Positions 16,738 through 25,159 of a stretch of 64,000 nucleotides of DNA are shown here, in pieces. The first letter of the stretch is position 1. Each line of letters starts with the position of its first letter. The notes below the pieces were generated by a model. It did no database searches and had not been told where the DNA came from. It worked only from the letters and a program-made list of their open reading frames with translations. A program made the translations under genes and the position numbers. Source of the DNA: Kribbella pratensis (GTDB lineage: Bacteria; Actinomycetota; Actinomycetes; Propionibacteriales; Kribbellaceae); contig NZ_SODP01000002.1 in assembly GCF_004365355.1 (NCBI RefSeq), positions 863,838 through 927,837 on the forward strand. Reading direction: 5' to 3'.

Positions 16738-17466
16738 GTGACAGTGCCTGAGGCGAATCCGCGGCCGGACAGTGAGATCGAGCGGGTGCTGGTGGTCGTC
16801 GCGCACCCCGACGACATCGACTTCGGCGGGGCCGGCACGGTCGCGTTGTGGACCAAGGCCGGTATCGACGTGCACTACTGCATCGTCACGGACGGTCAGG
16901 CCGGCGGCTTCGAGCCGGAACGCGATCGCGCCGAGATCCCCGACGTACGACGGGCCGAGCAGACGGCCGCCGCGGAGCATGTCGGGGTCCACGACCTGCA
17001 CTTCCTCGGGTACGCCGACGGCGCGGTCGAGCCGACGTTCGAGCTGGTCCGCGACATCAGCCGGGTGATCCGCACGGTCCGCCCGCAGCGCCTGCTCACG
17101 CAGTCGCCGGAGCGCGTCTGGTCCCGCCTCCAGGTCTCCCACCCGGACCACCTGGCCGCGGCCGAAGCTGCCGTGCGAGCGTTCTACCCGGCCGCCGGCA
17201 ACCCGTATGCGTACACCGATCTGGCCGAGGAGGCCTGGGACGTCGACGAGCTGTGGATGATCGACCACCCGGACGTCAACCACCACGTCGACATCACCGA
17301 CACCTTCGACCAGAAGCTGGCCGCCCTGATGTCCCACACCAGCCAGCACCGCGACCCCGACGCCCTGCTCAGCGGAATCCGGGCACACTTCGCCGAGGTC
17401 GCCGGGGCCGCGGGCTTCCCGCCGAACCACTACGCCGAGGATTTCACCGTCATCCGGATGCGCTAA
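16738..17466 (+). CDS. PIG-L family deacetylase (LmbE-like)
   Basis: A zinc-dependent amide hydrolase of about 242 residues, in the family of MshB and other N-acetylglucosaminyl deacetylases. The metal site is visible as AHPDDIDFGG near residue 25 and SHPDH near residue 135. GTG 16738 is preferred because a TANNNT box (TAGGGT, 16725-16730) ends seven bases before it, which would give a leaderless mRNA; GTG 16732 is the alternative. It is too generic to assign to mycothiol synthesis, since LmbE homologues are numerous in actinobacteria. Confidence 0.9.
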   Translation: MTVPEANPRPDSEIERVLVVVAHPDDIDFGGAGTVALWTKAGIDVHYCIVTDGQAGGFEPERDRAEIPDVRRAEQTAAAEHVGVHDLHFLGYADGAVEPTFELVRDISRVIRTVRPQRLLTQSPERVWSRLQVSHPDHLAAAEAAVRAFYPAAGNPYAYTDLAEEAWDVDELWMIDHPDVNHHVDITDTFDQKLAALMSHTSQHRDPDALLSGIRAHFAEVAGAAGFPPNHYAEDFTVIRMR

Positions 17467-17507
17467 TCGGTTTGCTGGGAAGCGGTTCGACCCGCGATGG
17501 TTCGACC

Positions 17508-18266
17508 ATGACTATCTCTTACACCGTGGTCGGCGACGGGCCGACGGTCCTGCTCGTCCATGCCGGGGTGGCCGATGCCCGCATGTGGTCCGCCCTGGTG
17601 GAAGACCTCCGCGACGACCACCAGGTGATCACGCTCGACCTGCGTGGGTTCGGCGAGACGCCCCTGGAGCCGGGAGCGAAGTACTCCGACGCCGGTGACG
17701 TGCTGGCGGTTCTGGACGAGGTTGGCGCGGGCGCGGTGTCTGCCGTCGGAGCGTCGTACGGCGGATACGTCGTACAGCAGGTGGCGAGCCGCGAGCCGGA
17801 GCGGTTCGCCCGCGTGGTCCTCCTGTGCGCGCCGACCGACAACGTCGAGCCGGACGAGGCACTGCGCGCACTGTGGGCCGAGGAGAACGCACTGATCGAC
17901 GCCGGCGACGTCGCGGGCGCCACCGAGCTCACCGTCAACCGCTGGATCGGTCCCGACGCGAGCGCCGAGGCCCGCGACCTCCTCCGCACCATGCAACGGC
18001 ACGCGTACGACGTCCAACTGGCCGCCGGCGACGTCGACAACGAGGAATGGCCGGTCGAGCCCGAGCGGATCACCGCCCCCGTCTGGCTGGTCACCGGCGC
18101 CCACGACTTCCGCTTCTTCACCGACAGCGCCGACTACCTGGCCGAACGCCTCCCCACCTCCGACCGCACCGACCTGCCCTGGGCAGGCCACCTCCCGCTC
18201 CTGGAACGCCCGACCGAAACCACCACCCTCATCCGAACAGCCCTCACCGACCCGGTCGATGAGTAA
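17508..18266 (+). CDS. Alpha/beta-hydrolase
   Basis: A 252-residue cytoplasmic hydrolase. The nucleophile elbow is GASYGG near residue 83, the oxyanion loop VHAGVADARMW (HxG type) near residue 18, a likely Asp in GAHDFRFF and His in WAGHLPLLERP near the C-terminus. It begins 41 bases after the PIG-L gene and may be co-transcribed with it. A strong terminator follows. The substrate is not predictable. Confidence 0.88.
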   Translation: MTISYTVVGDGPTVLLVHAGVADARMWSALVEDLRDDHQVITLDLRGFGETPLEPGAKYSDAGDVLAVLDEVGAGAVSAVGASYGGYVVQQVASREPERFARVVLLCAPTDNVEPDEALRALWAEENALIDAGDVAGATELTVNRWIGPDASAEARDLLRTMQRHAYDVQLAAGDVDNEEWPVEPERITAPVWLVTGAHDFRFFTDSADYLAERLPTSDRTDLPWAGHLPLLERPTETTTLIRTALTDPVDE

Positions 18267-18288
18267 CCGAGCGAGGTACTGAACGTAG

Positions 18289-18321
18289 AACGGACCCCGG
18301 CCAAGGGCCGGGGTCCGTTTT
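18289..18321. terminator. Intrinsic terminator between convergent genes
   Basis: A perfect 13-bp stem ACGGACCCCGGCC / GGCCGGGGTCCGT with the 3-base loop AAG, extended by one more A-T pair and followed by TTTTG on the plus strand. It lies between the alpha/beta-hydrolase (+) and aminopeptidase C (-) stops and could stop transcription from both sides, most clearly the plus strand. Confidence 0.88.
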
Positions 18322-18334
18322 GTTCGGTGGCTGG

Positions 18335-19657
18335 TCAGTCGGCGAGGGCACCCATCGGGTCCCAGGCCGGGAGGACGATCGGGTCGTCGTCGAGGCGGGC
18401 CTGGAGCTCGGCGGGCAGCGCGGACCGGCGTACGGCGATCTCGAAGACGTGCTCGCCGAACCACGAGTCGTTCATGGTCCAGAAGCCGTTGTCGGCCTTC
18501 TCGTCGCCCCAGCTGTTCTCGACCCGCCAGCGCCGCGGCTTGCCGTCGACCAGGTCGACGCCGGTGAACAGCATCGCGTGCGTCATCAGCGTCTCGTGGT
18601 GCACCAGCCGCTCGGCCTTGTCCAGCGTGAACTCGGTGTCGTAGACCGAGCCGTAGTCGTACAGCTTGGCGTCCCAGAAGCCGAGGTCGGAGTTCATCTG
18701 CTTGCCGACGTCGCACCCGAACCAGACCGGCTCGCCGCCGACGATCGCATCCTGGGTGAGCTGCTTCATCAGGTCGATCTCGACGTTCAGGTAGACCACC
18801 GGCGGGGCGTCGATGACGTTGCCGAGGTAGTCGACGGTGAAGGTCTTGCCGACCGGGCTGGTCGAGCGCGGGTCGTGGACGAGGCAGACGTAGTCGTCGA
18901 CCGGCAGCTGCACGTACTCCGCGGCGAACTGGGCCGGCGTCGTCCAGCCGTCACGGTGGAAGCCCTTGTCGGAGTCCTTCCACTGCCACAGGAACTTCTG
19001 CGGCGGGGTCCCGAGATGGATGCTCAGCACCCGGTGCACGGTGGTCAGGATCTCGCCCTTGCGCTCGCGGCGGGCTTCCTCATCCTCCAGCGCCCGCAGG
19101 TCGCGCGCACCCTGGCGCAGCAGCTTGCGCAGTACGTCGTTCATCTGCGCGGTCGCCGACGAGCTCTCGGTCTCCGGCATCGCCGACTTCGGCACCAGAC
19201 CGTGCTTGCGGACGACCGCGATGAACATGTTCCACTGGCCGCCGTCGCCGATCGGGTCGGACAGCAGGTGCGCCACCGTCCGGTCGTCGGCATCCCGGTC
19301 GGCGGTCTCGATCATCGCCTCGAGGAAGAAGTTGGCCCGCTCGAACTTGTCCCAGAACAGCACGTAGTTCTGCGAGAACTCGAAGTCCTTGACCCCGAGC
19401 TTCCCGGCCGCGCCGACCCGGAGCAGGTTGAGCCCGGCGAACATCCAGCACCGGCCGCTCTTCTTCTGGTTCGTCACCTTCCAGTCGTCCAGAAGGTTCG
19501 ACACCGAATGGTCGATCGAGGTGACGACCTGACGGTCGAGGGCAATGCTGTTGACCGGCGTCTGCGTGACGGCGTTCTGCATCACCCGGTACTGCGGGTT
19601 CGACGCGAACTCCTTCTCGAAGAGCGCGAGCTGATCGGCTGTGAGATTCCGCTCCAT
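18335..19657 (-). CDS. pepC: Aminopeptidase C (bleomycin-hydrolase family)
   Basis: A C1-family cysteine aminopeptidase of about 440 residues, forming hexameric cytoplasmic particles in this family. The catalytic Cys lies in NQKKSGRCWMFAGLN near residue 67; His and Asn are in LMTHAMLFTGVD and WRVENSWGDE. ATG 19657 gives the expected MERNLTADQ opening; an in-frame GTG at 19684 is the longer option. The stop lies beside a strong terminator shared with the convergent neighbour. Confidence 0.93.
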   Translation of the reverse strand: MERNLTADQLALFEKEFASNPQYRVMQNAVTQTPVNSIALDRQVVTSIDHSVSNLLDDWKVTNQKKSGRCWMFAGLNLLRVGAAGKLGVKDFEFSQNYVLFWDKFERANFFLEAMIETADRDADDRTVAHLLSDPIGDGGQWNMFIAVVRKHGLVPKSAMPETESSSATAQMNDVLRKLLRQGARDLRALEDEEARRERKGEILTTVHRVLSIHLGTPPQKFLWQWKDSDKGFHRDGWTTPAQFAAEYVQLPVDDYVCLVHDPRSTSPVGKTFTVDYLGNVIDAPPVVYLNVEIDLMKQLTQDAIVGGEPVWFGCDVGKQMNSDLGFWDAKLYDYGSVYDTEFTLDKAERLVHHETLMTHAMLFTGVDLVDGKPRRWRVENSWGDEKADNGFWTMNDSWFGEHVFEIAVRRSALPAELQARLDDDPIVLPAWDPMGALAD

Positions 19658-19755
19658 AAGAGTCGACGGTATAACAGCCACCAAGACCGGAGCGCCGCTA
19701 CCGGGGTGGCGAATCCATGCCCTGGCCGAAACGCGCCACCGATAGACACTTGAGT

Positions 19756-19779
19756 TACGCTAGTTGAAAACGACATTCA
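19756..19779 (+). promoter_or_regulatory. Promoter -10 and Zur-box-like operator of rpsR
   Basis: TACGCT (19756-19761) is a TANNNT -10. It is followed by TGAAAACGACATTCA (19765-19779), which matches 12 of 15 positions of TGAAAATGATTTTCA, my recollection of the actinobacterial Zur consensus, with exact TGA/TCA ends. The operator would cover the transcription start, as expected for repression under zinc sufficiency. Confidence 0.65.
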
Positions 19780-19794
19780 AGAAGGAGTGGCGCC

Positions 19795-20037
19795 ATGGCC
19801 CGACGTCCGGCCCCGACCGGCAAGCGCAAGCCGAAGCAGAACCCGCTGGACCGCGACGGCATCACCTACATCGACTACAAGGACACCGCGCTGCTGCGGA
19901 AGTTCATCTCCGACCGCGGCAAGATCCGCTCCCGCCGGGTGACCGGACTGTCGGTGCAGCAGCAGAAGCAGGTCGCCCGCGCGATCAAGAACGCCCGCGA
20001 GATGGCCCTGCTGCCGTACACGTCGGCCGGCCGCTGA
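19795..20037 (+). CDS. rpsR: 30S ribosomal protein S18, zinc-independent (C-minus) paralogue
   Basis: An 80-residue S18 with the conserved core [19 protein letters not shown] and the end MALLPYTS. The zinc-binding Cys pairs found in the usual actinobacterial S18 (VCAFCKDK-type) are missing; the protein has no cysteine at all. Such paralogues replace the zinc-containing S18 when zinc is scarce, and the Zur-box-like site upstream agrees with that. GAAGGAG lies eight bases before the ATG. No other Zur-controlled ribosomal genes are adjacent, which is a simpler arrangement than the multi-gene clusters often seen. Confidence 0.93.
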   Translation: MARRPAPTGKRKPKQNPLDRDGITYIDYKDTALLRKFISDRGKIRSRRVTGLSVQQQKQVARAIKNAREMALLPYTSAGR

Positions 20038-20049
20038 TCGGCTCCTGAG

Positions 20050-21042
20050 CTACTGCAGCCGGACCCGGGGATCGATCACGCTGTAGGCGAGGTCGACGAT
20101 CAGGTTCATCGCGACCAGCAGCACCGAGCCGAGCAGCACCGTGCCCATGATCACCGGCAGGTCGTAGTCGCTGACCGCGTCCAGCGCCAGGACGCCGAGC
20201 CCTGGCAGGTCGAAGATCTTCTCGGTGAAGATCGCCCCGGACAGGCTGGCGGCCAGGTCGAGGCCGAAGATCGTGACGACGGGGATCAGTCCTGCCCGGA
20301 GTGCGTGCCGGTAGGTGACGGCTCGGTCCGACAGGCCCTTGGCCCGGGCGGTCCGGATGAAGTCCTCGTTCAGCGTCTCCACCATCGAGCCGCGGGAGTA
20401 GCGGGCGTAGTCGGTGCACCCGTACAGGCTGAGGATCACCCACGGCGCCACCAGGCCGGTGAACCAGTGCCATGGGCTCTCGAGCGGCGACACCCAGCCG
20501 CTCCGGGGCAGGATCGGGTAGAGGATCGTCAGATAGAGCGCCGCCATCAGGCCGACGATGTAGTACGGCACCGAGCTGATCAGCAGTGTCCCGCTCATCA
20601 TCAGCCGGTCCCCCGACGTACCGCGTCGTCTGGCCGCCATCGCGCCGGCCGTGACGCCGATCGTCAGCACGAGTACGCCGTACCCGAGGACCAGTGAGGC
20701 CGTTACCGGCAGCCGGGCCATCAGCGTGCCGGTCACCGGGCGGTCGTTCTTGAACGAGAAGCCGAGGCAGGGCACCGAGCAGTGCTGGACCACGCCGGAC
20801 GTCTCGAAGTCGCGGCCGACCACGATGCCCTTGGCGTACCGGCTGAACTGCTGGACCTTCGGCTCGTCGAGGTGCAGGTTCGCCCTGATCTCGTTGTACC
20901 GCGACTGCGGGCACTTGCGTTCACCGCAGATCGCCGCCGCCGGATCCGTCGGCGCGATGAAGAACAGCGCGAACGTCGCCACCAGCGTCACCGCGACCAC
21001 GCTGAGCGCGGACGTTACCCGGCGCACCACGTAATACAACAC
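20050..21042 (-). CDS. ABC transporter permease, DppB/OppB type (orphan)
   Basis: A 330-residue inner-membrane subunit of a peptide/nickel-type ABC importer. It has an N-terminal membrane helix, a long extracytoplasmic loop holding four Cys (ICGERKCPQS and QHCSVPCLG), about five more helices and the BPD-transporter loop FIRTARAKGLSDRAV near residue 243. The GTG at 21042 is preferred because GAGGGGG lies just upstream; GTG 21066 is an alternative. No DppC, ATPase or binding protein is next to it, so its partners are elsewhere or it is a relic. The Cys-rich loop is unusual for the family. Confidence 0.87.
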   Translation of the reverse strand: MLYYVVRRVTSALSVVAVTLVATFALFFIAPTDPAAAICGERKCPQSRYNEIRANLHLDEPKVQQFSRYAKGIVVGRDFETSGVVQHCSVPCLGFSFKNDRPVTGTLMARLPVTASLVLGYGVLVLTIGVTAGAMAARRRGTSGDRLMMSGTLLISSVPYYIVGLMAALYLTILYPILPRSGWVSPLESPWHWFTGLVAPWVILSLYGCTDYARYSRGSMVETLNEDFIRTARAKGLSDRAVTYRHALRAGLIPVVTIFGLDLAASLSGAIFTEKIFDLPGLGVLALDAVSDYDLPVIMGTVLLGSVLLVAMNLIVDLAYSVIDPRVRLQ

Positions 21043-21103
21043 AGCACTGCCCCCTCGAAATCCCACTCGGTCGGTGGAGATTACCTCGAAGGGGCAGCGA
21101 AGG

Positions 21104-21745
21104 TCAGACCAGGCGGCGGTCGGTTGCCCAGCGGGTCAGTTCGTGCCGGTTGGACAGCTGCAGCTTCCGCAGGACCGAGGAGACGTGGGTCTCGACGGTC
21201 TTCACCGAGATGAACAGCTCGCGGGCGACCTCCTTGTAGGCGTAGCCGCGCGCGATCAGCCGCAGTACCTCCCGCTCGCGCTGGGAGAGCCGGTCGAGGT
21301 CCTCGTCCACCGAAGCGATGTCGATCGCACCGGAGAAGGCGTCCAGCACGAAGCCGGCCAGCCGCGGCGAGAAGACCGCGTCACCGTCGGCGACCCGGTT
21401 GATCGCGTCGATCAGCTCGGTGCCGGAGATGTTCTTGGTCACGTACCCGCGGGCGCCGGCCCGGATCACGCCGATCACGTCCTCGGCCGCGTCGGACACC
21501 GACAGCGCGAGGAACTTGATGTCCGGGTGCCGCTGGTGCACCTGCTTCATCACCTCGGTGCCACCGCCGCCGGGCAGGTGGACGTCGAGCAGTACGACGT
21601 CGGGCTCGGTGCCGACGATCGCCTTGACCGCGGTGTCGACGTCGGATCCCTCCCCGACGATGTCGACCGAGGCGCCGATCTCGCTGCGTACCCCGGCCCG
21701 GAACATGTCGTGATCGTCGACGACGACAACGCGCCTGCTGCTCAT
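21104..21745 (-). CDS. Two-component response regulator, NarL/LuxR family
   Basis: A 213-residue regulator. The receiver domain has the acidic pair VVDDHD near residue 8, the phosphorylated Asp in VVLLDVHLPG near residue 56 and a Lys in YVTKNISG. The C-terminal LuxR helix-turn-helix reads LSQREREVLRLIARGYAYKEVA. It overlaps the sensor kinase gene by four bases, so the two form a pair. The kinase is of the PspC-domain type, suggesting a response to envelope stress. Confidence 0.95.
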   Translation of the reverse strand: MSSRRVVVVDDHDMFRAGVRSEIGASVDIVGEGSDVDTAVKAIVGTEPDVVLLDVHLPGGGGTEVMKQVHQRHPDIKFLALSVSDAAEDVIGVIRAGARGYVTKNISGTELIDAINRVADGDAVFSPRLAGFVLDAFSGAIDIASVDEDLDRLSQREREVLRLIARGYAYKEVARELFISVKTVETHVSSVLRKLQLSNRHELTRWATDRRLV

Positions 21746-23316
21746 CTGTCCATCTCCAGTCGCACCTCGGTGCCAGTCTCCGGATCGGACCGCACTGTTG
21801 CGCGGCCGCCGTGCCGTTCCATCCTGCCCATCACACTGTGCCGCAAGCCCAGCCGGTCGTCCGGTACCTCGTCGACGTCGAAGCCCTTGCCCCGGTCGCG
21901 GACGAACATCTCCACCCGGTCGCCGTCGACCTCGACGAATACGTCGATCTTCGCAGCACCGGAGTGCTTGGCGGCGTTCACCATCGATTCGCGGGCTGCC
22001 CGCACCATCGACGACAGCGGCTCGGTCAGATCGCAGTCGCCGACCGTGATGACCTCGATCGGCACGCCGTGCGAGTCCTCGACCTCGGCCGCGGCCCGCT
22101 TCGCCGCGCCGGCGATGGTCTGGTCGGCGGTGTCGTCCTCGTCGTACAGCCAGGACCGCAGCTCGCGCTCCTGCGAGCGGGCCAGCCGGGTCACCGCCTT
22201 CGGGTCCTCGGCCTGCTTCTGGATCAGCGCGAGCGTCTGCAGGACCGAGTCGTGCAGGTGCGCGGCCATATCGGCACGCTCCTGCGAGCGGACCCGCTCG
22301 GCGCGCTCGGCGTTCAGGTCACGGCTCAGCCGGTGCACCCACGGCCCGGCGATCAGACCGATGCCGACGACGGCGAGCAGCAGAGCGATGAGTACGTCGC
22401 CGACCATCGAGAGCCGGCCGTTCTGGACCAGGAACAGGGTGACCGCGGTACCGATCAGGATCAGGCCGACGGCGATCCGGATCAGCGACTTCCAGCCGCC
22501 CTTGCCGAGCACGAGGCCGAGGATCGGGACGCGGATGTCCTGCGTCCACTTGTCCTTCTGGTTCTCGTCGGCCTGCCGCCAGATCAGCGCGAGACCGGTG
22601 GCGGCGAACACCAGCGGCCAGAAAAGCTTCCCGGCGATCCCGAACCCGGCGACCTGCAAAAGCAGACACAGACCGATGCCGATGGCCACCAATGCGGGCA
22701 GCTGGCCACGGCTCTTCTCCCGCTTCCGCTGCTTCGCCTCGGCCACCGGAGGCGGCGGCTCGTCGGAGCGCATTCCGCTGCGGGTGTGCGCGGCCAGGCC
22801 TGGCGCGGCCGGCACGTTGTCCGGAGCGAGCGGCATCAGGAACCACAGGGCCGCATAGATCAGTACGCCGAAGCCGCCGAACACTGTCGTCGCGATCAGA
22901 ACCAGCCGAACCATGGTGTCGGACACGCCCAGGTGATCCGCGATCCCGCCGGCCACACCAGCAACGACACGACCTTCTGTACGCCGGTACGCCCGGCGAG
23001 GCGGGTCCGTGGGCTGCCGAGGGGGAAACGCTGCACCGGGACCCGACGCCGGCCCAGGCTGGCCTGGCGGCGGGGTCCACGCGCGCTGCTGACCACCAGC
23101 GGCCTGCTCCGCGGCCATGCGGGCGGCGTAGGCGGCGTACGGGCCTTGGTACTGCCCCGGGCCTTGCGGGCCCCAGCCTTTGTAACGCCACTGCTCCTGG
23201 CCAGTCTCGGCATTCTGTGCAGCCTGGGCAGCCTGGGCAGCCTGGGCAGGGGTCTGCTCGGGCCGGCCTCCGTTCGTGGAGGTCCCGCCCGGCGGCGCGG
23301 CTGCTGGCTGGCTCAT
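21742..23316 (-). CDS. PspC-domain sensor histidine kinase
   Basis: A membrane kinase of about 524 residues. A Pro/Gln/Gly-rich N-terminus of roughly 120 residues precedes a PspC domain (GRVVAGVAGGIADHLGV near residue 137). About four further membrane helices follow, then a HisKA_3 dimerization helix with the phospho-His in MAAHLHDSVLQTLALI and a HATPase domain ending in DRGKGFDVDEVPDDRLGL. ATG 23316 is preferred; GTG 23331 is possible. It faces a second PspC-domain gene across a 195-base divergent region, so both may respond to the same membrane signal. Confidence 0.93.
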   Translation of the reverse strand: MSQPAAAPPGGTSTNGGRPEQTPAQAAQAAQAAQNAETGQEQWRYKGWGPQGPGQYQGPYAAYAARMAAEQAAGGQQRAWTPPPGQPGPASGPGAAFPPRQPTDPPRRAYRRTEGRVVAGVAGGIADHLGVSDTMVRLVLIATTVFGGFGVLIYAALWFLMPLAPDNVPAAPGLAAHTRSGMRSDEPPPPVAEAKQRKREKSRGQLPALVAIGIGLCLLLQVAGFGIAGKLFWPLVFAATGLALIWRQADENQKDKWTQDIRVPILGLVLGKGGWKSLIRIAVGLILIGTAVTLFLVQNGRLSMVGDVLIALLLAVVGIGLIAGPWVHRLSRDLNAERAERVRSQERADMAAHLHDSVLQTLALIQKQAEDPKAVTRLARSQERELRSWLYDEDDTADQTIAGAAKRAAAEVEDSHGVPIEVITVGDCDLTEPLSSMVRAARESMVNAAKHSGAAKIDVFVEVDGDRVEMFVRDRGKGFDVDEVPDDRLGLRHSVMGRMERHGGRATVRSDPETGTEVRLEMDR

Positions 23317-23511
23317 CACCACGATCGTCACATGTGGACGGGCCTCACACCAGCAGGCTTGTCCCGGGCCGCCTCCTCAGCGCCCCGCCTGCTTGGCTCA
23401 GGGTCACCTCGGGGAGAACCCCGAAACCCTCGCCTGCCACGCGCCGACTCCGGGGATCGTCAGGGTGCATCCCGATGTTCCGCGCGAGACCTTGGTGTGA
23501 GTATCGATGAC

Positions 23512-24849
23512 ATGGAGCAGAACCAGAGTGGACCCGGTGGGTTCGACCGCGACCGCCTGCAGAACCCGCAGACGTGGCGGCGCAGCAGGTCGGACCGTTG
23601 GGTCGCCGGTGTCTGCGGCGGCATCGGCCGCGCGCTGAACATCGACCCCGTGCTGATCCGCGTGGTCATGGCCGTACTGATCCTCAGCGGCCCCGGGATC
23701 ATCTTCTACATCGCCGCCTGGGCGATGATGCCCGACGAGGGCAGCGACCGCTCGGCGGCGCAGAATCTGCTCGGTGACCGGATCCGTCCCGACCACCCGT
23801 GGTTGTGGCCGGTCGTGATCGGCGCCTGTGTCTTCGCCGCGATCGCGATGATGTCGTCGTTCGACTTCGGCCGCTTCGTTCCCGGGCCGCTGATCGTGCT
23901 CGCGGTGATCTGGGTGGTGGCCAAGCAGCGCAAGAACGGCGGGATCGGCCGCGGCCGGCGGAACCAGTACATGGGCGGTCCGAACGCGAACTGGAGCGGC
24001 CAGGGCACCGACTGGACCGGCCGCCCGCAGGACACCCCGCCCGGCCAGCAGGCCACTTCGGCGTACGCGCCGTCACAGAACGACCCGTCAGCTCCCCCGG
24101 CGGGTCCGTCGTCCTCGGCCACACAGCGACCCCAGGACCGCACCGTCGAACCGGTCCAGCCTGTGTGGACCGAGGACGACCCTCTCGGCCTGTACGTCGA
24201 CGAGCCGGCCGGCACCACCCCGCCGGTCAGCAGCCGGCCGGCCGGACCGCCCGCGAAGGGCATGCGCGGGATCAAGTCGATCGTCGTCGTGCTGACCGGT
24301 CTCGCGATCGGGATCGCCGCGCTGGCGGGTGCCTCGACGGCGACCATGCTGGTCATCGGCCTGGCCACGCTCGGCGCCGGCATGCTGCTCGGCGGGTTCG
24401 TCGGCCGCACGCTGGCCCTGCTGCCGCTGGGCATCCTGCTCGCGGCCGGTGCGGTGGCGAGCACGGTGTTCCCGAATGTGCCGCGCAACTTCGCCGACAC
24501 CAACTACGTCGCGCCGATCGGCCAGACCATCACCGCGACCGGGACGAGCTACCAGTTCGACGCCGGCTCGGTGCATCTCGACCTGACCAAGGCGAAGTTC
24601 GGCCCGGGTGCGAAGGTCGAAGTGCACGGCGGCGCCGGCGAGGTCATCGTCAAGGTCCCCCCGAATGTCGACGTGACCGGAAACCTGTCGGCTGAAATGG
24701 GAGATGTAGCCTTCCTCGACCAGCACCAGGGCGGCCATAATGCCGAGCTGAACCTCAACGACCTCGGCACGGACGGCAAGGCCGGTCCGCAGCAGGTCAC
24801 CCTGGACCTGGACGTCAGGCTGGGCAGCATCAAGGTGGAGCGCGGATGA
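23512..24849 (+). CDS. PspC-domain membrane protein with C-terminal adhesin-like domain
   Basis: A 445-residue protein with an N-terminal PspC domain (RWVAGVCGGIGRALNIDP near residue 30), a membrane segment at residues 45-70, two more near 100-140, a Pro/Ser/Gln-rich linker (about 155-240) and a second membrane block near 260-320. The C-terminal 110 residues are beta-rich and repeat-like (VHLDLTKAKFGPGAKVEVHG), resembling the DUF4097 / cell-wall-active antibiotics response domain. GTG 23497 is an alternative start. Divergent from the PspC kinase, it is likely part of the same envelope-stress module. It is coupled by ATGA to a small membrane protein. Confidence 0.85.
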   Translation: MEQNQSGPGGFDRDRLQNPQTWRRSRSDRWVAGVCGGIGRALNIDPVLIRVVMAVLILSGPGIIFYIAAWAMMPDEGSDRSAAQNLLGDRIRPDHPWLWPVVIGACVFAAIAMMSSFDFGRFVPGPLIVLAVIWVVAKQRKNGGIGRGRRNQYMGGPNANWSGQGTDWTGRPQDTPPGQQATSAYAPSQNDPSAPPAGPSSSATQRPQDRTVEPVQPVWTEDDPLGLYVDEPAGTTPPVSSRPAGPPAKGMRGIKSIVVVLTGLAIGIAALAGASTATMLVIGLATLGAGMLLGGFVGRTLALLPLGILLAAGAVASTVFPNVPRNFADTNYVAPIGQTITATGTSYQFDAGSVHLDLTKAKFGPGAKVEVHGGAGEVIVKVPPNVDVTGNLSAEMGDVAFLDQHQGGHNAELNLNDLGTDGKAGPQQVTLDLDVRLGSIKVERG

Positions 24850-25046
24850 GCCGGCAGCCACGAAAGACCGGACCCACCCGGCCCGACGTTCCCGGCGTGG
24901 TCGCCGGGGCCGTTCTGACCGGCGCTGCCACGATCTGGATGCTGACCGAGAACGGCGTCCTGCAGACCGACGACCTCGGCGTCACCAGCGCCCTCCTGCT
25001 CGTCACCGCCGGCGTCCTCGGCCTGGCCGCTTCCCGCCGCGGTTAA
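24846..25046 (+). CDS. Small membrane protein
   Basis: A 66-residue protein with two hydrophobic segments (about residues 16-33 and 46-61) and a basic N-terminus. Its ATG overlaps the stop of the PspC-domain protein, so it is produced with it. I do not know the family; the position suggests an accessory subunit of the PspC module. Confidence 0.75.
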   Translation: MSRQPRKTGPTRPDVPGVVAGAVLTGAATIWMLTENGVLQTDDLGVTSALLLVTAGVLGLAASRRG

Positions 25047-25050
25047 CTCG

Positions 25051-25080
25051 TTGGACGGCATCCCGGCCGTTCCCTAGGCT
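25051..25080 (+). promoter_or_regulatory. Promoter of the drug exporter and its leader peptide
   Basis: TTGGAC (-35, 25051-25056) and TAGGCT (-10, 25075-25080) with an 18-base spacer. The next ATG (25087) lies where transcription should begin, so the first thing translated would be a 9-codon leaderless peptide. This overlaps nothing else and sits immediately after the small membrane protein gene. Confidence 0.6.
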
Positions 25081-25086
25081 CGCGGC

Positions 25087-25116
25087 ATGTCCAGCCCGGA
25101 GGCCGACAGACCGTAA
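25087..25116 (+). CDS. Candidate 9-residue leader peptide for the exporter gene
   Basis: ATG to TAA encodes MSSPEADRP, starting at the predicted transcription start and ending 43 bases before the exporter ATG. Chloramphenicol resistance genes such as cmlA and cat are known to be controlled by translation attenuation through leader peptides of this length. No ribosome site is needed if the mRNA is leaderless. The GGAGG inside the leader (25098-25102) could pair with CCTCC just before the exporter start (25155-25159). This is inference from layout; expression is untested. Confidence 0.45.
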   Translation: MSSPEADRP

Positions 25117-25159
25117 CCACCGATGACGCATTCCATCGATGGCTTACGGGAGTACCTCC
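25117..25159 (+). promoter_or_regulatory. Stem-loop region before the exporter start, possible attenuator
   Basis: CCACCGATG (25117-25125) and CATCGATGG (25134-25142) can pair over nine positions with one mismatch around an 8-base loop. The exporter's ribosome site GGGAG (25148-25152) follows and can also pair with CTCC at 25156-25159. The stem begins directly after the leader-peptide stop codon, a typical place for a ribosome-controlled hairpin. Confidence 0.4.

Noticed and set aside
25020-25090. WhiB7-type control of the exporter
   Set aside because: WhiB7 promoters have an A/T-rich stretch just upstream of -35; here GGTTAACTCG is too weak to claim this.
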